DNA from: Thermoproteota archaeon
GTDB lineage: Archaea > Thermoproteota > Thermoprotei_A > EX4484-217-1
DNA: 64,000 nucleotides
Direction of reading: 5' to 3'
NCBI GenBank assembly: GCA_029258915.1
Contig: JAPDJU010000001.1
Coordinates: 62,001 to 126,000, forward strand
How positions within the stretch are numbered: the first letter of the stretch is position 1; each line of letters starts with the position of its first letter. This document shows positions 1 to 10,800 of this stretch, in pieces. The notes beneath the pieces are model-generated. The model was not told the DNA's origin. It did no database searches and saw only the letters and a list, made by a program, of their open reading frames with translations. The position numbers and the translations under genes were made by a program.

Positions 1-678
1 GAGTTCTATGAAAGAGCAGGTAGAGTAGAGTGTGTAGGTAGACCACCACGTATCGGTTCAGTAACTGTTGTTGGTGCTGTTAGTCCTCCAGGAGCAGATT
101 TTAGCGAACCTGTGACACAAAACACTCTTAGAATAATCCAAACGCTTTTCGCATTAGATGTAGCGTTGGCTAATAGAAGACACTTCCCAGCAATAAACTG
201 GCTAATAAGCTACAGCTTATATGTTGATACCGTTGAGAAATGGTGGAGAAAAATAGATCCAGAATGGAAAGAAGTTAGAGCAACAGCAATGAGGCTTTTA
301 CAGGAAGAAGCAGAACTTCAAGAAATAGTTAGACTTGTAGGTCCGGAAGCACTACCTGAAAAAGATAAGTTAACATTAGAAGTTGCACGTATGATTAGAG
401 AAGATTTCTTAATGCAAAGCGCATTCCATGAAGTAGACACATATTCTCCACCTGAAAAAACACATTTAATGATGAAGACTGTTATAAGGTTCTATGAAAG
501 GGCAAAGAAAGTTTTAGAAATGGGAATAACGGTTGATGAAATAAGAAAATTACCTGTAAAATATCGTATAGCTAGAATGAAGGAAATACCTTACAACAAA
601 GTTGAAAGTGAAATTAAGAAAATATGGCTTCAAATGGACCAGGAATTTAAGAAATTAGTTGCTGAGAAAATGGGGTGA
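1..678 (+). CDS. atpA: V/A-type ATP synthase catalytic subunit A, C-terminal part (5' truncated by window)
   Basis: Frame 1 is open from base 1 ([44 protein letters not shown]...), typical of V-ATPase A C-terminus; directly upstream of subunit B. Confidence 0.93.
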   Translation, partial: EFYERAGRVECVGRPPRIGSVTVVGAVSPPGADFSEPVTQNTLRIIQTLFALDVALANRRHFPAINWLISYSLYVDTVEKWWRKIDPEWKEVRATAMRLLQEEAELQEIVRLVGPEALPEKDKLTLEVARMIREDFLMQSAFHEVDTYSPPEKTHLMMKTVIRFYERAKKVLEMGITVDEIRKLPVKYRIARMKEIPYNKVESEIKKIWLQMDQEFKKLVAEKMG

Positions 679-682
679 AAAC

Positions 683-3600
683 ATGGTTGAAGCACGTACA
701 CCATATTTCGTAAAAGAAATAAGCTCCCTGTATAGTGCTAGAGGCTCGCTTCTCGTAGTTGAAAGCATGCCCGGAATAAAATACAGTGAAGTAGTTGAGG
801 TTGAAACAGCATCTGGAGAGACAAGGTATGGACAAGTAATTGACGTTAGCAAAGAAGCTACGGTAATCCAGGTTTTCGGCGGAGTTAAAGAAGTAGACTT
901 AAAGAGAAGTGCTGTTAGGTTTAAAGGCGAAACATTTAAACTACCATTATCTCTTGACATGCTTGGAAGAACATTTGATGGATTAGGTAGACCTATGGAT
1001 GGAGGACCGCCGATAGTTCCTGAAGACTATGCAGATATAAACGGTGCTCCGATAAATCCTGCAGCAAGACAACCTCCTTCAGAATTTATTGAAACAGGAA
1101 TATCTGCAATAGATGGATTAAACTCCCTGGTTAGAGGGCAAAAACTTCCAATATTTAGTGGTTCAGGACTTCCTCATAATAGAATTGCGGCTCAAATAGT
1201 TAGACAAGCAACAGTTAAAGGTAAAGAGGAAAGTTTCGCAATAGTTTTCTCAGCAATAGGAGTAACTTTTGACGATGCCAGATTCTTTGTTAAAAACTTT
1301 GAAGAAACAGGAGCTTTAGAAAGAACAGTAGTCTTCATAAACACAGCATCAGATCCAACAGTAGAGAGAATAGCTGCACCAAGGGTAGCACTTACAACAG
1401 CAGAGTTCTTGGCATGGAAACATGATATGCATGTATTAGTAATATTAACAGACATGACAAACTACTGTTTCCACAGAGACGCTGAAATCATACTATCTGA
1501 TGGCTCAATAGTTAAAATAGGTGATTTAGTTAAAAAAGCTTTAGAAAACTCGAGAACATCAATTAACCTTAACAAGTACAGTAACTTAGTTCAGGTAGTT
1601 TTAGGTAAAATAAGGAAAACAACAATAGCTTCGTGGGATATGTTAGACCAAACTGTAGGTGAAATAGTAGCAGTAGAGAAAATTAAAGCGCCAAAAACAC
1701 TAGTTAAAATACTGACAAGGTCCGGAGCAGAACTACTAATCACCAAAGATCATAAGCTATTAGTCGACACTGAAAAAGGACCGCAACTAGTCCAAGCCTC
1801 CGAAATAAAACCCAATATGGAGCTATACTCTATTAGAAAACTCAAGGTAAAGGAAATAAAAGCACCATACATGTTAGAGCTATTATTGCCATATTCAGAG
1901 GAAGTATTTGTCCACGTAAAATCGGATGTTTTAGAAAAGAAACTGTCTAGGAAATATGGTAGCTTAAGAAACTCTTGTAGAATGTTAGGTATAGATTACG
2001 GTCTTTTCAGAAACAGTAAAAGCAAAAGATACTACCGTTTACATGAATTCCTAGCAATAGTTTTAGACTTAGGTTTGAAACTTGAAGAAGCAAATAAGTA
2101 CATAGACTACATAACAACAGGTGGTAAGGAGAAAATTAGGTTTAAGAGTGTTAAAGTAAGTCCATTAATGCTTAAGATTTTAGGATGGATCTCCTCTGAT
2201 GGAACAATATATGAGAATAAATCTAAAGGAGTATACTATGTAAGCTTTAGCAGTAAAAATGAGGGGCTCCTCAAAGAATTCATAGATGCAGTTAAGAAAC
2301 TGTTTAATGGAGTTAATATTAAGATATTAAGGAATGATAATGGAACATTAATTGCCAGAATAAACAGCAAACTCCTAGTATTGCTGTTTAGAATGTTAAA
2401 AGGTTGTGGCGGGAACGAGCTAGCAGAACTTATAAAAATGCCTGAAAAACATATATCTGCTTTCATTTCGGGATACATTGATGGAGATGGATATATTAGC
2501 GTTACTAAGGGCTTAATACGAATATCTACAGTTAATAGGATTAAAGCTAAAAGGATACAGTTGTTACTTAAAAGACTAGGTATTCAAAGTAGACTTATTA
2601 AGAGAATAACAGGTTTTAGAAATAGCATAATCTACGATATAATTATATCGGACAAGTATGATATAGTTAAGCTTTCAAGAAAATTAACTTTAAGCCATAA
2701 AGGTAAAAGAGAGAAGCTGAAGAGACTAGTGGAGAAGAAAATAGCTTGCAGGAGAGCATGTAGTTTCTACTTAGCACCGAAAATTGCAAGTAAGCTGTTT
2801 AAGGAGTTAAGGATGAAAAACAAGGTAAAAGCCTCATTTCTAGGTAAGGCTAATACAGTATCGGAGTTTGAAAACGGGAAACGCAGAGTTAGTAGGATTA
2901 CTTTACTTAAATGGTTAAGGAAAATGTCCAAATATGTTAGCGACGATCCCGAACTGTTTGCTCTAATAAGTTTCGTTAAAGGCAACTATGTTTTAGATAA
3001 AGTAATGAAAGTAGAGTACGTTAAATGTAATGAAGAATACGTATATGATGTAACAGTAACTCCAACACACATGTTAATAGTAGAGAATGGAATTATATCG
3101 TCAAACTGTGAAGCTCTAAGAGAAATGTCCGCCGCAAGAGAAGAAGTTCCGGGAAGAAGAGGATACCCTGGATACATGTACACAGACTTAGCGACTATGT
3201 ATGAGAGAGCAGGAAGAATTTGGAGTAAAAAAGGCTCAGTAACAATAATGCCTATATTAACAATGCCAGATGATGACATAACTCATCCTATACCGGACTT
3301 AACAGGTTACATAACCGAAGGCCAACTTGTACTTTCAAGAGACCTGCATAGGAAAGGTATTTACCCACCTATGGATGTTTTCTTATCGCTTTCAAGACTT
3401 ATGAAAGAAGGTATCGGACCCGGTAAAACCAGAGAAGACCATAGAGATGTTTTCATGCAACTTTACGCTGCCTATGCTGAAGGCCAGCATTTAAGAGAAC
3501 TTTCAATAATCGTCGGCACCGAAGCTTTAAGTGAAAGAGATAAAAAATACTTAAAATTCGCTGACGAATTCGAACAAAGATTTATCAAACAAGGCGAATA

Positions 3601-3730
3601 TGAGAAAAGAACAATTGAGGAAACGCTGGATATTGCATGGGATCTACTGTCAATAGTTCCTGAAGAAGAACTTAAGCTGATAAGAGAAGAGTTCATTAGA
3701 AAATATCATCCTAAGTATAGAGAATCCTAA
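683..3730 (+). CDS. atpB: V/A-type ATP synthase subunit B containing an in-frame intein (likely ATG at 683, [27 protein letters not shown])
   Basis: Extein halves ...ILTDMTNY / [37 protein letters not shown]... match subunit B; combined extein of about 468 aa. Confidence 0.95.
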   Translation: MVEARTPYFVKEISSLYSARGSLLVVESMPGIKYSEVVEVETASGETRYGQVIDVSKEATVIQVFGGVKEVDLKRSAVRFKGETFKLPLSLDMLGRTFDGLGRPMDGGPPIVPEDYADINGAPINPAARQPPSEFIETGISAIDGLNSLVRGQKLPIFSGSGLPHNRIAAQIVRQATVKGKEESFAIVFSAIGVTFDDARFFVKNFEETGALERTVVFINTASDPTVERIAAPRVALTTAEFLAWKHDMHVLVILTDMTNYCFHRDAEIILSDGSIVKIGDLVKKALENSRTSINLNKYSNLVQVVLGKIRKTTIASWDMLDQTVGEIVAVEKIKAPKTLVKILTRSGAELLITKDHKLLVDTEKGPQLVQASEIKPNMELYSIRKLKVKEIKAPYMLELLLPYSEEVFVHVKSDVLEKKLSRKYGSLRNSCRMLGIDYGLFRNSKSKRYYRLHEFLAIVLDLGLKLEEANKYIDYITTGGKEKIRFKSVKVSPLMLKILGWISSDGTIYENKSKGVYYVSFSSKNEGLLKEFIDAVKKLFNGVNIKILRNDNGTLIARINSKLLVLLFRMLKGCGGNELAELIKMPEKHISAFISGYIDGDGYISVTKGLIRISTVNRIKAKRIQLLLKRLGIQSRLIKRITGFRNSIIYDIIISDKYDIVKLSRKLTLSHKGKREKLKRLVEKKIACRRACSFYLAPKIASKLFKELRMKNKVKASFLGKANTVSEFENGKRRVSRITLLKWLRKMSKYVSDDPELFALISFVKGNYVLDKVMKVEYVKCNEEYVYDVTVTPTHMLIVENGIISSNCEALREMSAAREEVPGRRGYPGYMYTDLATMYERAGRIWSKKGSVTIMPILTMPDDDITHPIPDLTGYITEGQLVLSRDLHRKGIYPPMDVFLSLSRLMKEGIGPGKTREDHRDVFMQLYAAYAEGQHLRELSIIVGTEALSERDKKYLKFADEFEQRFIKQGEYEKRTIEETLDIAWDLLSIVPEEELKLIREEFIRKYHPKYRES
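1466..3106 (+). mobile_element. Intein (547 aa) with LAGLIDADG homing endonuclease, inserted in V-ATPase subunit B between DMTNY and CEALRE
   Basis: Cys1 start ([21 protein letters not shown]), block B-like [17 protein letters not shown]-like [10 protein letters not shown] and [11 protein letters not shown]-terminal [22 protein letters not shown] followed by Cys+1. Confidence 0.95.
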
Positions 3731-3749
3731 TAACTTAAGGGTTTAGCTG

Positions 3750-4400
3750 ATGAGTTCAGCTAAAACATTAAAAGTTAGACCTACAAAAATAGAGCTCATT
3801 AAGCTTAAGAGAAGACGTATTTTAGCTAAAAGAATCCATAGAATTCTAAGAGAGCGTTTGACAATACTTGTTGCTGAATTCTTAAGCATTGCACGTGGCG
3901 CTGTTAAGAAAAGAGAGGAACTTTATCAGCATTTTTCTAAAGCTTATGAAGCTATGTCCATAGCCTACGGTTTTCATGGTAGAGTCTTTCTAACTAAAGA
4001 AATGCTTGGCGTAGAAAGAGATGTTGAAGTCGTTTTTGGAACACAAAATATTATGGGCGTTAAAGTTCCTCTATTAGAGCCCGTAGATATTGAAAGAAAA
4101 CTTAGTGAAAGAGGCTATGTTTTAACGGATACTTCACTATATATTGATGAAGCATCTAGAAGGTTCGAGGAAGCTCTCAGGCTTTCTATAGAACTTGCTG
4201 AGGTAGAGAAAACTCTTGAAAGACTAGGTATGGAAATTAGGAAAATGAGAAGAAGAGTTAATGTTTTAGAACACATATTGATACCTAAAATTGAGGCAAC
4301 AATTAAATACTTGTCTATGAAGTTTGAAGAAAGAGAAAGAGAGGAACGAGCTAGGCTCAAAAGAGTTAAAGTGCTTCTAGCTAGAAGGCGCGGGAAATGA
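3750..4400 (+). CDS. atpD: V/A-type ATP synthase subunit D
   Basis: VRPTKIELIKLKRRRILAKRIHRILRERLTILVAEF... typical subunit D; operon position. Confidence 0.92.
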   Translation: MSSAKTLKVRPTKIELIKLKRRRILAKRIHRILRERLTILVAEFLSIARGAVKKREELYQHFSKAYEAMSIAYGFHGRVFLTKEMLGVERDVEVVFGTQNIMGVKVPLLEPVDIERKLSERGYVLTDTSLYIDEASRRFEEALRLSIELAEVEKTLERLGMEIRKMRRRVNVLEHILIPKIEATIKYLSMKFEEREREERARLKRVKVLLARRRGK

Positions 4401-4831
4401 GTGAAAGAGAAATCATATGGGAGGAGCTTTTAAAAGAAGAGCTTCTAAGATTAGCTAACATTCATTTACCCTACAGTAGAAAATCTCTTAAGCAGCTCCT
4501 TTCAGAAAAATATCCTCACATTGTATGTAAGGATGGAACAGTCCACATGTTTAGACGTAAAGAACTTGAATATTTAAAGTCACTGCTTACTGAAGATGAG
4601 CAAGAAAAGATAATGTTACCTATAATCATAGAACTTAATCCAAGCTATGGTGAAGGAGCTGCTGTTATTAAGGGTAAAGTTGAAGTCAAAGTTGCAGCTA
4701 AAATATTAGACTTAGATATTAAAGAAAACACTCAAGAATTAATCATTTATAGACCTCAAATAGTTGTTTTGAGGGAAAAACTTAGAACAGTAACGCAAAT
4801 AGCTTTTTCGTTAAAAAGTATTATGGCTTAA
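4397..4831 (+). CDS. DUF61/UPF0216-like archaeal protein
   Basis: ORF of 144 aa overlapping atpD stop; family resemblance. Confidence 0.6.
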   Translation: MSEREIIWEELLKEELLRLANIHLPYSRKSLKQLLSEKYPHIVCKDGTVHMFRRKELEYLKSLLTEDEQEKIMLPIIIELNPSYGEGAAVIKGKVEVKVAAKILDLDIKENTQELIIYRPQIVVLREKLRTVTQIAFSLKSIMA

Positions 4832-4939
4832 GTGGGTTTCTTTAAATTTTTGTTAAAGGTCTTTAGACTTTTATGGGAAAAATTTTTTAGGAACGCCGTT
4901 AGGACTTTAGCACAAAATACTAAGGAAAAGTTTAGGTGA
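4832..4939 (+). CDS. Possible 35-aa amphipathic small protein
   Basis: GTG start immediately after the preceding TAA; VGFFKFLLKVFRLLWEKFFRNAVRTLAQNTKEKFR*; below ORF-track cutoff. Confidence 0.3.
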   Translation: MGFFKFLLKVFRLLWEKFFRNAVRTLAQNTKEKFR

Positions 4940-4948
4940 AGATATAAT

Positions 4949-6553
4949 ATGAGAAAAGCTATGGCCATAAATATGAAAGCTCTATTCATAGCTGCTGTAG
5001 TCCTTATAGCACTAGGTGTCGTATTCCTCGCAGTCTCTAAGCCACCAGTAACTTCACCAACACCTACCACTACTCCACCTACAACTACGCCTGCAGTATC
5101 ACAGATTGTAATAGGGGTCACAGACAAGGTAACAGACTTAGATCCTTCAAACGCTTACGACTTCTTCACATGGGAAGTGCTTAATAATGTCATGGAAGGC
5201 CTTATGAGGTATAAACCTGGCACAACAGAGCTAATGTATGGTATCGCTGAATCTCATGAAGTTCAAGAAGGAGGCAAGGTTTACGTATTCCATCTAAAGA
5301 AAGACCTAAAGTTTGCCGATGGAACACCATGCACAGCACAAGACGTTGTTAGAAGTATCAAAAGGGTTATGGAAATCCAAGGAGATCCCTCATGGCTGGT
5401 GACAGAGTTTGTTGAAGATGTTGTTGCCATCGACGATTACACCGTAAAATTTGTGCTCAAAAAACCTGTCTCCTACTTCTTAGCATTATTAGCAACACCA
5501 CCATACTTCTCAGTACATCCGGACTATAAACCCGATGAAATAGACAGTGACCAAACAGCTGGCGGAGTAGGTCCATATAAGATTGTTAAATGGGTTAGAG
5601 ATCAGGAACTTGTCTTAGAGGCTAACCCATACTATCATGGCGAGAAACCTAAGATTGAAAGAGTGATTGTAAGGTTCTTTAAAGATGCAACAACTTTAAG
5701 ACTGGCATTAGAAAGAGGAGAGATAGATATTGCATGGAGAACGCTAAATCCAGCAGATATTGAAAGTCTAAAAGAGAATCCAGATATTCAAGTTATAGAG
5801 GTTCCAGGTGCTGCGATAAGATACATTATAGTTAATGTTAAGATAACTGATAATAAGCTTGTAAGACAAGCCTTAGCAGCAGCTATTGATAGAGCCGACA
5901 TTTGCAAGAGAGTCTATTTAGACACTTGGGAACCACTATACAGCCTTATACCTAAAGGTATGTGGAGCCATAAAGATATTTTCTTAGAAAAGTATGGTGA
6001 AGGACCTAATATTGAACTTGCTAAAAGCTTACTACAGCAAGCAGGATACAGTGAAGATAACCCATTAGAAGTTGAACTATGGTATACACCGACACACTAT
6101 GGAGATACTGAGAAAGACCTTGCAGCTGTTCTTAAAGAGCAGTGGGAAGCCACAGGTATGATCAAGGTTACAATTAAGAGCGCTGAATGGACACAATACC
6201 TTGAATTTACACGTAAAGGAGCATTACAACTATCACTCTACGGATGGTATCCAGACTATATAGACCCAGATGATTATACTACACCATTCTTACATAGTGC
6301 TGCTAATGCATGGACAGGTTCAGGATATGCTAATCCGGAAGTAGATAGCTTACTTGATGAAGCAGCTGTCAAGGAAACAATCGAAGAAAGAACACCATAT
6401 TATGAACAGGTACAAGAAATTTTGGCTGAAGAAGTACCGATAATACCGTTAATTCAAGGAAAGCTATTTGTTGCTGCTAAGAAGAACGTTGGAGGAATAG
6501 TGCTAGATCCAACAATGCTGTTTAGATACTGGCTACTGTACTGGAAGGAGTAG
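4949..6553 (+). CDS. ABC transporter substrate-binding protein, oligopeptide/dipeptide family (SBP family 5)
   Basis: N-terminal TM/signal, PT-rich linker, SBP_bac_5-like sequence (LKKDLKFADGTPCTAQDVVRSIKR). Confidence 0.92.
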   Translation: MRKAMAINMKALFIAAVVLIALGVVFLAVSKPPVTSPTPTTTPPTTTPAVSQIVIGVTDKVTDLDPSNAYDFFTWEVLNNVMEGLMRYKPGTTELMYGIAESHEVQEGGKVYVFHLKKDLKFADGTPCTAQDVVRSIKRVMEIQGDPSWLVTEFVEDVVAIDDYTVKFVLKKPVSYFLALLATPPYFSVHPDYKPDEIDSDQTAGGVGPYKIVKWVRDQELVLEANPYYHGEKPKIERVIVRFFKDATTLRLALERGEIDIAWRTLNPADIESLKENPDIQVIEVPGAAIRYIIVNVKITDNKLVRQALAAAIDRADICKRVYLDTWEPLYSLIPKGMWSHKDIFLEKYGEGPNIELAKSLLQQAGYSEDNPLEVELWYTPTHYGDTEKDLAAVLKEQWEATGMIKVTIKSAEWTQYLEFTRKGALQLSLYGWYPDYIDPDDYTTPFLHSAANAWTGSGYANPEVDSLLDEAAVKETIEERTPYYEQVQEILAEEVPIIPLIQGKLFVAAKKNVGGIVLDPTMLFRYWLLYWKE

Positions 6554-6620
6554 ACCGGTAGTCTTTTAGGGAAATTTTTAAATTTAAAAACTTTTTTCAT
6601 ATAACTAATCCTCTAAGTGA

Positions 6621-7643
6621 TTGTTTATGGCAGCCCTTAGAACATACATCATTGTTAGAACGCTAATGACCATACCTATAGTGTTCACTTTATTAACTAT
6701 AGTCTTCATTATCTTAAGAGTTATGCCAGGAGATCCTATAACAGCAATGGTAGGTATGAAAGCACCTCCAGAATATATTGAAAGGTTAAAGGAGGAAGCA
6801 GGACTAAATAAACCATATCATGTCCAATATGTAAACTACATTTTAGGTATTATTAGAGGTGATTTTGGAAGATCCCTTATATGGGGTAAGAGACCTGTTT
6901 TAGCTGAGATCTTAGATCACTTACCCGCAACAATAGAGTTAACTATTTTCGGATTTATAGTAAGTATAATCATAGGCTTAATCACGGGAACCGTAGCTGG
7001 CGTTAAATGTTATACTAAAGTAGACACTACGTTAAGATTATACAGTATAATAGCTTATGCACTATTCATACCGTGGCTTGGAATGATGTTCCAACTTATT
7101 TTTGGTGTTTACCTTAAAATATTGCCTATTGGAGGTAGAATAGATCCAGGTTTAACCGTAGGATGGAACACTGTTACAGGGTTATATGTTTTAGATGGAA
7201 TAATTACTGGAAGATATGATATAGTATTAAACGCTTTACAGCATCTAATACTTCCATCACTTACCTTGGGTATAGTTCTTTCAGGCGCATACACGAGGCT
7301 TGTTAGAGCAAACATGATCGATGTTTTATCACAAGATTTCATTAGAGCTGCTAGAGCACGTGGTTTAAGCGAACTTAAGGTTCTAAGACACGCTTTAAAA
7401 AACGCGTTTATCCCGATACTAACTATGATGGGTCTCCAATTTGCGATATTACTTACAGGAGCTGTTTTAACTGAAACAACATTTTCATGGCCAGGTATGG
7501 GTACTTTTCTACTGGAGAGAATAAAATACGTGGATTACACTACAATTCAAGGAACTATAGTTTTCTTCGCAATATTCGTTTCTGTAGTCAACCTTGTTGT
7601 TGACATATTATATGCGCTTATAGATCCTAGGATAAGATATTGA
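6621..7643 (+). CDS. Oligopeptide ABC transporter permease (DppB-like)
   Basis: TM protein with VRANMIDVLSQDFIRAARARGLSELKVLRHALKNAFIP EAA loop. Confidence 0.93.
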   Translation: MFMAALRTYIIVRTLMTIPIVFTLLTIVFIILRVMPGDPITAMVGMKAPPEYIERLKEEAGLNKPYHVQYVNYILGIIRGDFGRSLIWGKRPVLAEILDHLPATIELTIFGFIVSIIIGLITGTVAGVKCYTKVDTTLRLYSIIAYALFIPWLGMMFQLIFGVYLKILPIGGRIDPGLTVGWNTVTGLYVLDGIITGRYDIVLNALQHLILPSLTLGIVLSGAYTRLVRANMIDVLSQDFIRAARARGLSELKVLRHALKNAFIPILTMMGLQFAILLTGAVLTETTFSWPGMGTFLLERIKYVDYTTIQGTIVFFAIFVSVVNLVVDILYALIDPRIRY

Positions 7644-8518
7644 GGTTCAGAACGGTGAACATAGGGTTTGAACTAATCAGAAAAATGCTGGCTCCATGGC
7701 TGAAAGAAGCAAGTTTAATGCTTAAACTAGGATTAGCCATAGTTATAACTATAATAGCTTTATCTATTACAGCGCCTTTACTAACACAGTATAGCCCCAT
7801 TATTAAGGTAGGTGACGCTTTACGGCCCCCGTCAACCAAGCATTTAATGGGTACCAACAATTTAGGCTACGATATGTTTTCTAGAATACTTTACGGTGGT
7901 AGAACAGTTTTAACCGTTGTTGTTTCAGCAACTCTTCTTTCAATGTGCATCGGTGTTCCCTTAGGGTTAATTTCAGGGTATTATGGTAGAATAGTTGATA
8001 GGATATTTTCGATAATTATGGATAGTATGTATGCGTTTCCAAGCTTAATTTTAGCATTAGCTATTGCTGCTGTATTAGGGCCTAGCATGGTTAATGCTAT
8101 AATTGCTATTGCTGTAGTTTATATTCCAACATATTTTAGAATGGTTAGAGGCCAAACATTATCAATAAAGTCGCTGCTTTACGTGGAAGCAGCTAAGGCT
8201 ATTGGTGCTAGAGATTTAAGAATAATTATTAAACATATTTTGCCAAATCTTTTACCTACAATCATAGTTGTTTTCACAATGAACATTGCAGATGCTATTT
8301 TAACTGAGGCAGGCTTAAGCTTCTTAGGTTTCAGTGTACCTCCGCCAACACCTGACTGGGGTGCTGATTTAAGAGCAGGCCATGAATACCTTCTGGCAGG
8401 ATACTGGTGGCTTGTCGCATTTCCAGGCTTCATGATTATGTTATTAGCTGCGGGCTTTGCACTGGTAGGGGAAGGGTTAAATGATATTCTGAGCTTAAGG
8501 GGGGCCGAGAAGAGATGA
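7640..8518 (+). CDS. Oligopeptide ABC transporter permease (DppC-like)
   Basis: EAA loop YVEAAKAIGARDLRIIIKHILPNLLPTIIV; SFLGFSVPPPTPDWG. Confidence 0.93.
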   Translation: MRFRTVNIGFELIRKMLAPWLKEASLMLKLGLAIVITIIALSITAPLLTQYSPIIKVGDALRPPSTKHLMGTNNLGYDMFSRILYGGRTVLTVVVSATLLSMCIGVPLGLISGYYGRIVDRIFSIIMDSMYAFPSLILALAIAAVLGPSMVNAIIAIAVVYIPTYFRMVRGQTLSIKSLLYVEAAKAIGARDLRIIIKHILPNLLPTIIVVFTMNIADAILTEAGLSFLGFSVPPPTPDWGADLRAGHEYLLAGYWWLVAFPGFMIMLLAAGFALVGEGLNDILSLRGAEKR

Positions 8519-9471
8519 GGAAAACATTATTGGCTATTGAAAATCTTAAGGTTTACTACCATACAGGTAGAGGTGTAGTTAGAGCTGTAGACGATGTATC
8601 CTTAGCAATAAATAGAAGAGAAATAGTTGGACTCGTTGGTGAAAGCGGTAGTGGTAAGTCAACTTTAGGATACGCTATAGTTAGACTACTGCCACCTCAA
8701 GGAAAAATCGTCAGCGGTAAAATAGTCTTAGATGGGAAAAATCTTCTCAAACTTTCATTATCTGAAATGAGAAAGGTTAGAGGAAAAGAAATTGGAATGG
8801 TTTTCCAAGATCCATTAACAAGTCTTGACCCGTTGCAAAAAGTTGGAGACCAAATTGTTGAAACAATACTTGAACATGTAAATATAAGTAAAAAAGAAGC
8901 CTATGATATGGCAGCTAAAGCTCTTATGGAAGTAGGTTTACCACCTGACAGACTGGATAGCTATCCTCATCAGCTATCTGGAGGCCAGAGACAAAGAGTC
9001 ATGATCGCTTTAGCTACTGTTCTTAAACCAAAACTTATAATTGCTGATGAACCTACAACAGCATTAGATGTAATAGTTCAAGATAGAATCATGGAACTTC
9101 TTGCTAGTCTTAAAGAAGAGCTAAACACTTCAATAATACTTATAACTCATGATATTTCACTAGCTGCTGAAAGGGCAGATAAAATAGCTGTAATGTATGC
9201 GGGGCACTTATATGAGTATGCGCCTTCAGATGAAATAATTTCAAAGCCTTTACATCCATACACACAAGGTTTAATTCAAAGTATACCAGACGTGTTTGCC
9301 AGAAAAGAGATAAAGGAAATTAAAGGAAATCCACCGGATCTAGTAAATCCTCCTTCAGGTTGTAGATTTCATCCAAGATGCCCATATGCTATAGAGAAAT
9401 GTATGAGAAAAGAACCAGCAATGATAAGGATTAATGAGAACAGATATGTAAAATGCTGGCTATACGCATAG
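8515..9471 (+). CDS. Oligopeptide ABC transporter ATPase (DppD-like)
   Basis: Walker A GESGSGKST, LSGGQRQRV, C-terminal CRFHPRCPYA. Confidence 0.94.
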   Translation: MRKTLLAIENLKVYYHTGRGVVRAVDDVSLAINRREIVGLVGESGSGKSTLGYAIVRLLPPQGKIVSGKIVLDGKNLLKLSLSEMRKVRGKEIGMVFQDPLTSLDPLQKVGDQIVETILEHVNISKKEAYDMAAKALMEVGLPPDRLDSYPHQLSGGQRQRVMIALATVLKPKLIIADEPTTALDVIVQDRIMELLASLKEELNTSIILITHDISLAAERADKIAVMYAGHLYEYAPSDEIISKPLHPYTQGLIQSIPDVFARKEIKEIKGNPPDLVNPPSGCRFHPRCPYAIEKCMRKEPAMIRINENRYVKCWLYA

Positions 9472-9484
9472 GTGATGAGATGCT

Positions 9485-10477
9485 ATGATCGAATTGGAAA
9501 TAATTGATCTAAAGAAGTACTTTCCTGTCCAGAAGAGTTTTCTTGAAAGACTACTTGCTAGGGAAAAACAGTTTATAAAGGCTGTTGACGGTATATCCTT
9601 TAAAATGTTTAGCAGACAAGTTTTCTCTTTAGTAGGTGAATCTGGCTGCGGTAAAACAACTACAGGAAGACTTATTGTTCGACTAGAGAAACCTGATGCT
9701 GGAAAAATAGTTTTTGAAGGATCAGACATAACTTTTGCTGATGAAAAACAGCTTAGACCTTTACGGAGAAAAATACAAATAATTTTCCAGGATCCTTATG
9801 CTTCACTTAACCCTAGAATGCGTATTGGAGAGATAATTGCCGAACCTTTAATAGTTCACAGTATAGCTGATAAAAAAGAAGCCAAAGAAGAAGCTTTAAA
9901 AATGCTTGAAAATGTAGGCTTAACACCACCACATATGTTTTATAGGCTATTTCCTCATCAGCTATCTGGAGGCCAGAGACAAAGAGTTGCTATAGCAAGA
10001 GCTATGATTTTAAAACCTAAATTTATTGTTGCTGATGAACCTGTTTCCATGATTGATGTTTCTCTTAGAGCAGCAATACTTAAGCTATTAATGAAATTTA
10101 AAACGTTATATAATCTATCAATACTTTTCATAACACATGACCTTGCCGTTGCAAGGCTTATATCAGACACTATTGCAGTAATGTACCTTGGAAAAATAGT
10201 TGAAATAGCACCTACAGAAGAATTAATAGATAACCCCTTACACCCATACACTAAAGCTTTACTTTCATCTGTACCTTCCCTTATAAGAAGAAAAAGAGAA
10301 AAACTAGTGTTAAAAGGCGAAATAGCTAACCCAATAAATCCCCCTTCGGGCTGCAGACTGCATCCAAGATGCCCATATGCGGAAAGCATATGTTCCCGTG
10401 AAGAACCTAAACTTATATTCTACGGTAATAATCACTATGTAGCATGTCACTTCCCATTAGTTAATAGGAGATATTAG
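9485..10477 (+). CDS. Oligopeptide ABC transporter ATPase (DppF-like)
   Basis: Walker A GESGCGKTT, LSGGQRQRV, CRLHPRCPYA. Confidence 0.94.
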   Translation: MIELEIIDLKKYFPVQKSFLERLLAREKQFIKAVDGISFKMFSRQVFSLVGESGCGKTTTGRLIVRLEKPDAGKIVFEGSDITFADEKQLRPLRRKIQIIFQDPYASLNPRMRIGEIIAEPLIVHSIADKKEAKEEALKMLENVGLTPPHMFYRLFPHQLSGGQRQRVAIARAMILKPKFIVADEPVSMIDVSLRAAILKLLMKFKTLYNLSILFITHDLAVARLISDTIAVMYLGKIVEIAPTEELIDNPLHPYTKALLSSVPSLIRRKREKLVLKGEIANPINPPSGCRLHPRCPYAESICSREEPKLIFYGNNHYVACHFPLVNRRY

Positions 10478-10537
10478 GTTAAAATATGCAGAGAATCACC
10501 ACCATTTTAAATGTTAGAACTGTTTTAGGTGATAATT

Positions 10538-10699
10538 ATGAGTTTTAAAGATAAGGTTCGTGAAGCCATAGAAAACATTGAATATACTATTGATTTACTA
10601 AGAGAAATAGAGGATGAATATGAGGAATTATCTAAAGATATTGAAGAAATAATAGATTTGCTTGATGAAGCGTTAGATAAGTTAGAGAGGTTAAGCTGA
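10538..10699 (+). CDS. Small coiled-coil protein (53 aa)
   Basis: ATG with preceding AGGTGA; MSFKDKVREAIENIEYTIDLLREIEDEYEELSKDIEEIIDLLDEALDKLERLS*; not in ORF track. Confidence 0.5.
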   Translation: MSFKDKVREAIENIEYTIDLLREIEDEYEELSKDIEEIIDLLDEALDKLERLS

Positions 10700-10800
10700 G
10701 AATAGTTTTAGCATTAACCTTTAAATAAGAGGATTTGCGTAGGAAATTTTCATGATAAAATAGTTAAGAACGTAAGTAAAATACCTTATAGTGGTTAGCT

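Noticed and set aside
1192-1455. Antisense ORFs in the ORF track (e.g. 1192..1455 -, 9958..10389 -, 43503..44117 -, 61627..62127 -)
   Set aside because: They lie opposite well-supported genes with recognisable domains and have low-complexity Ser/Leu-rich translations typical of antisense frames.
4828-5127. Minus-strand 99-aa ORF opposite the start of the peptide-binding protein
   Set aside because: Translation is the antisense of the PT-rich linker; no family resemblance.
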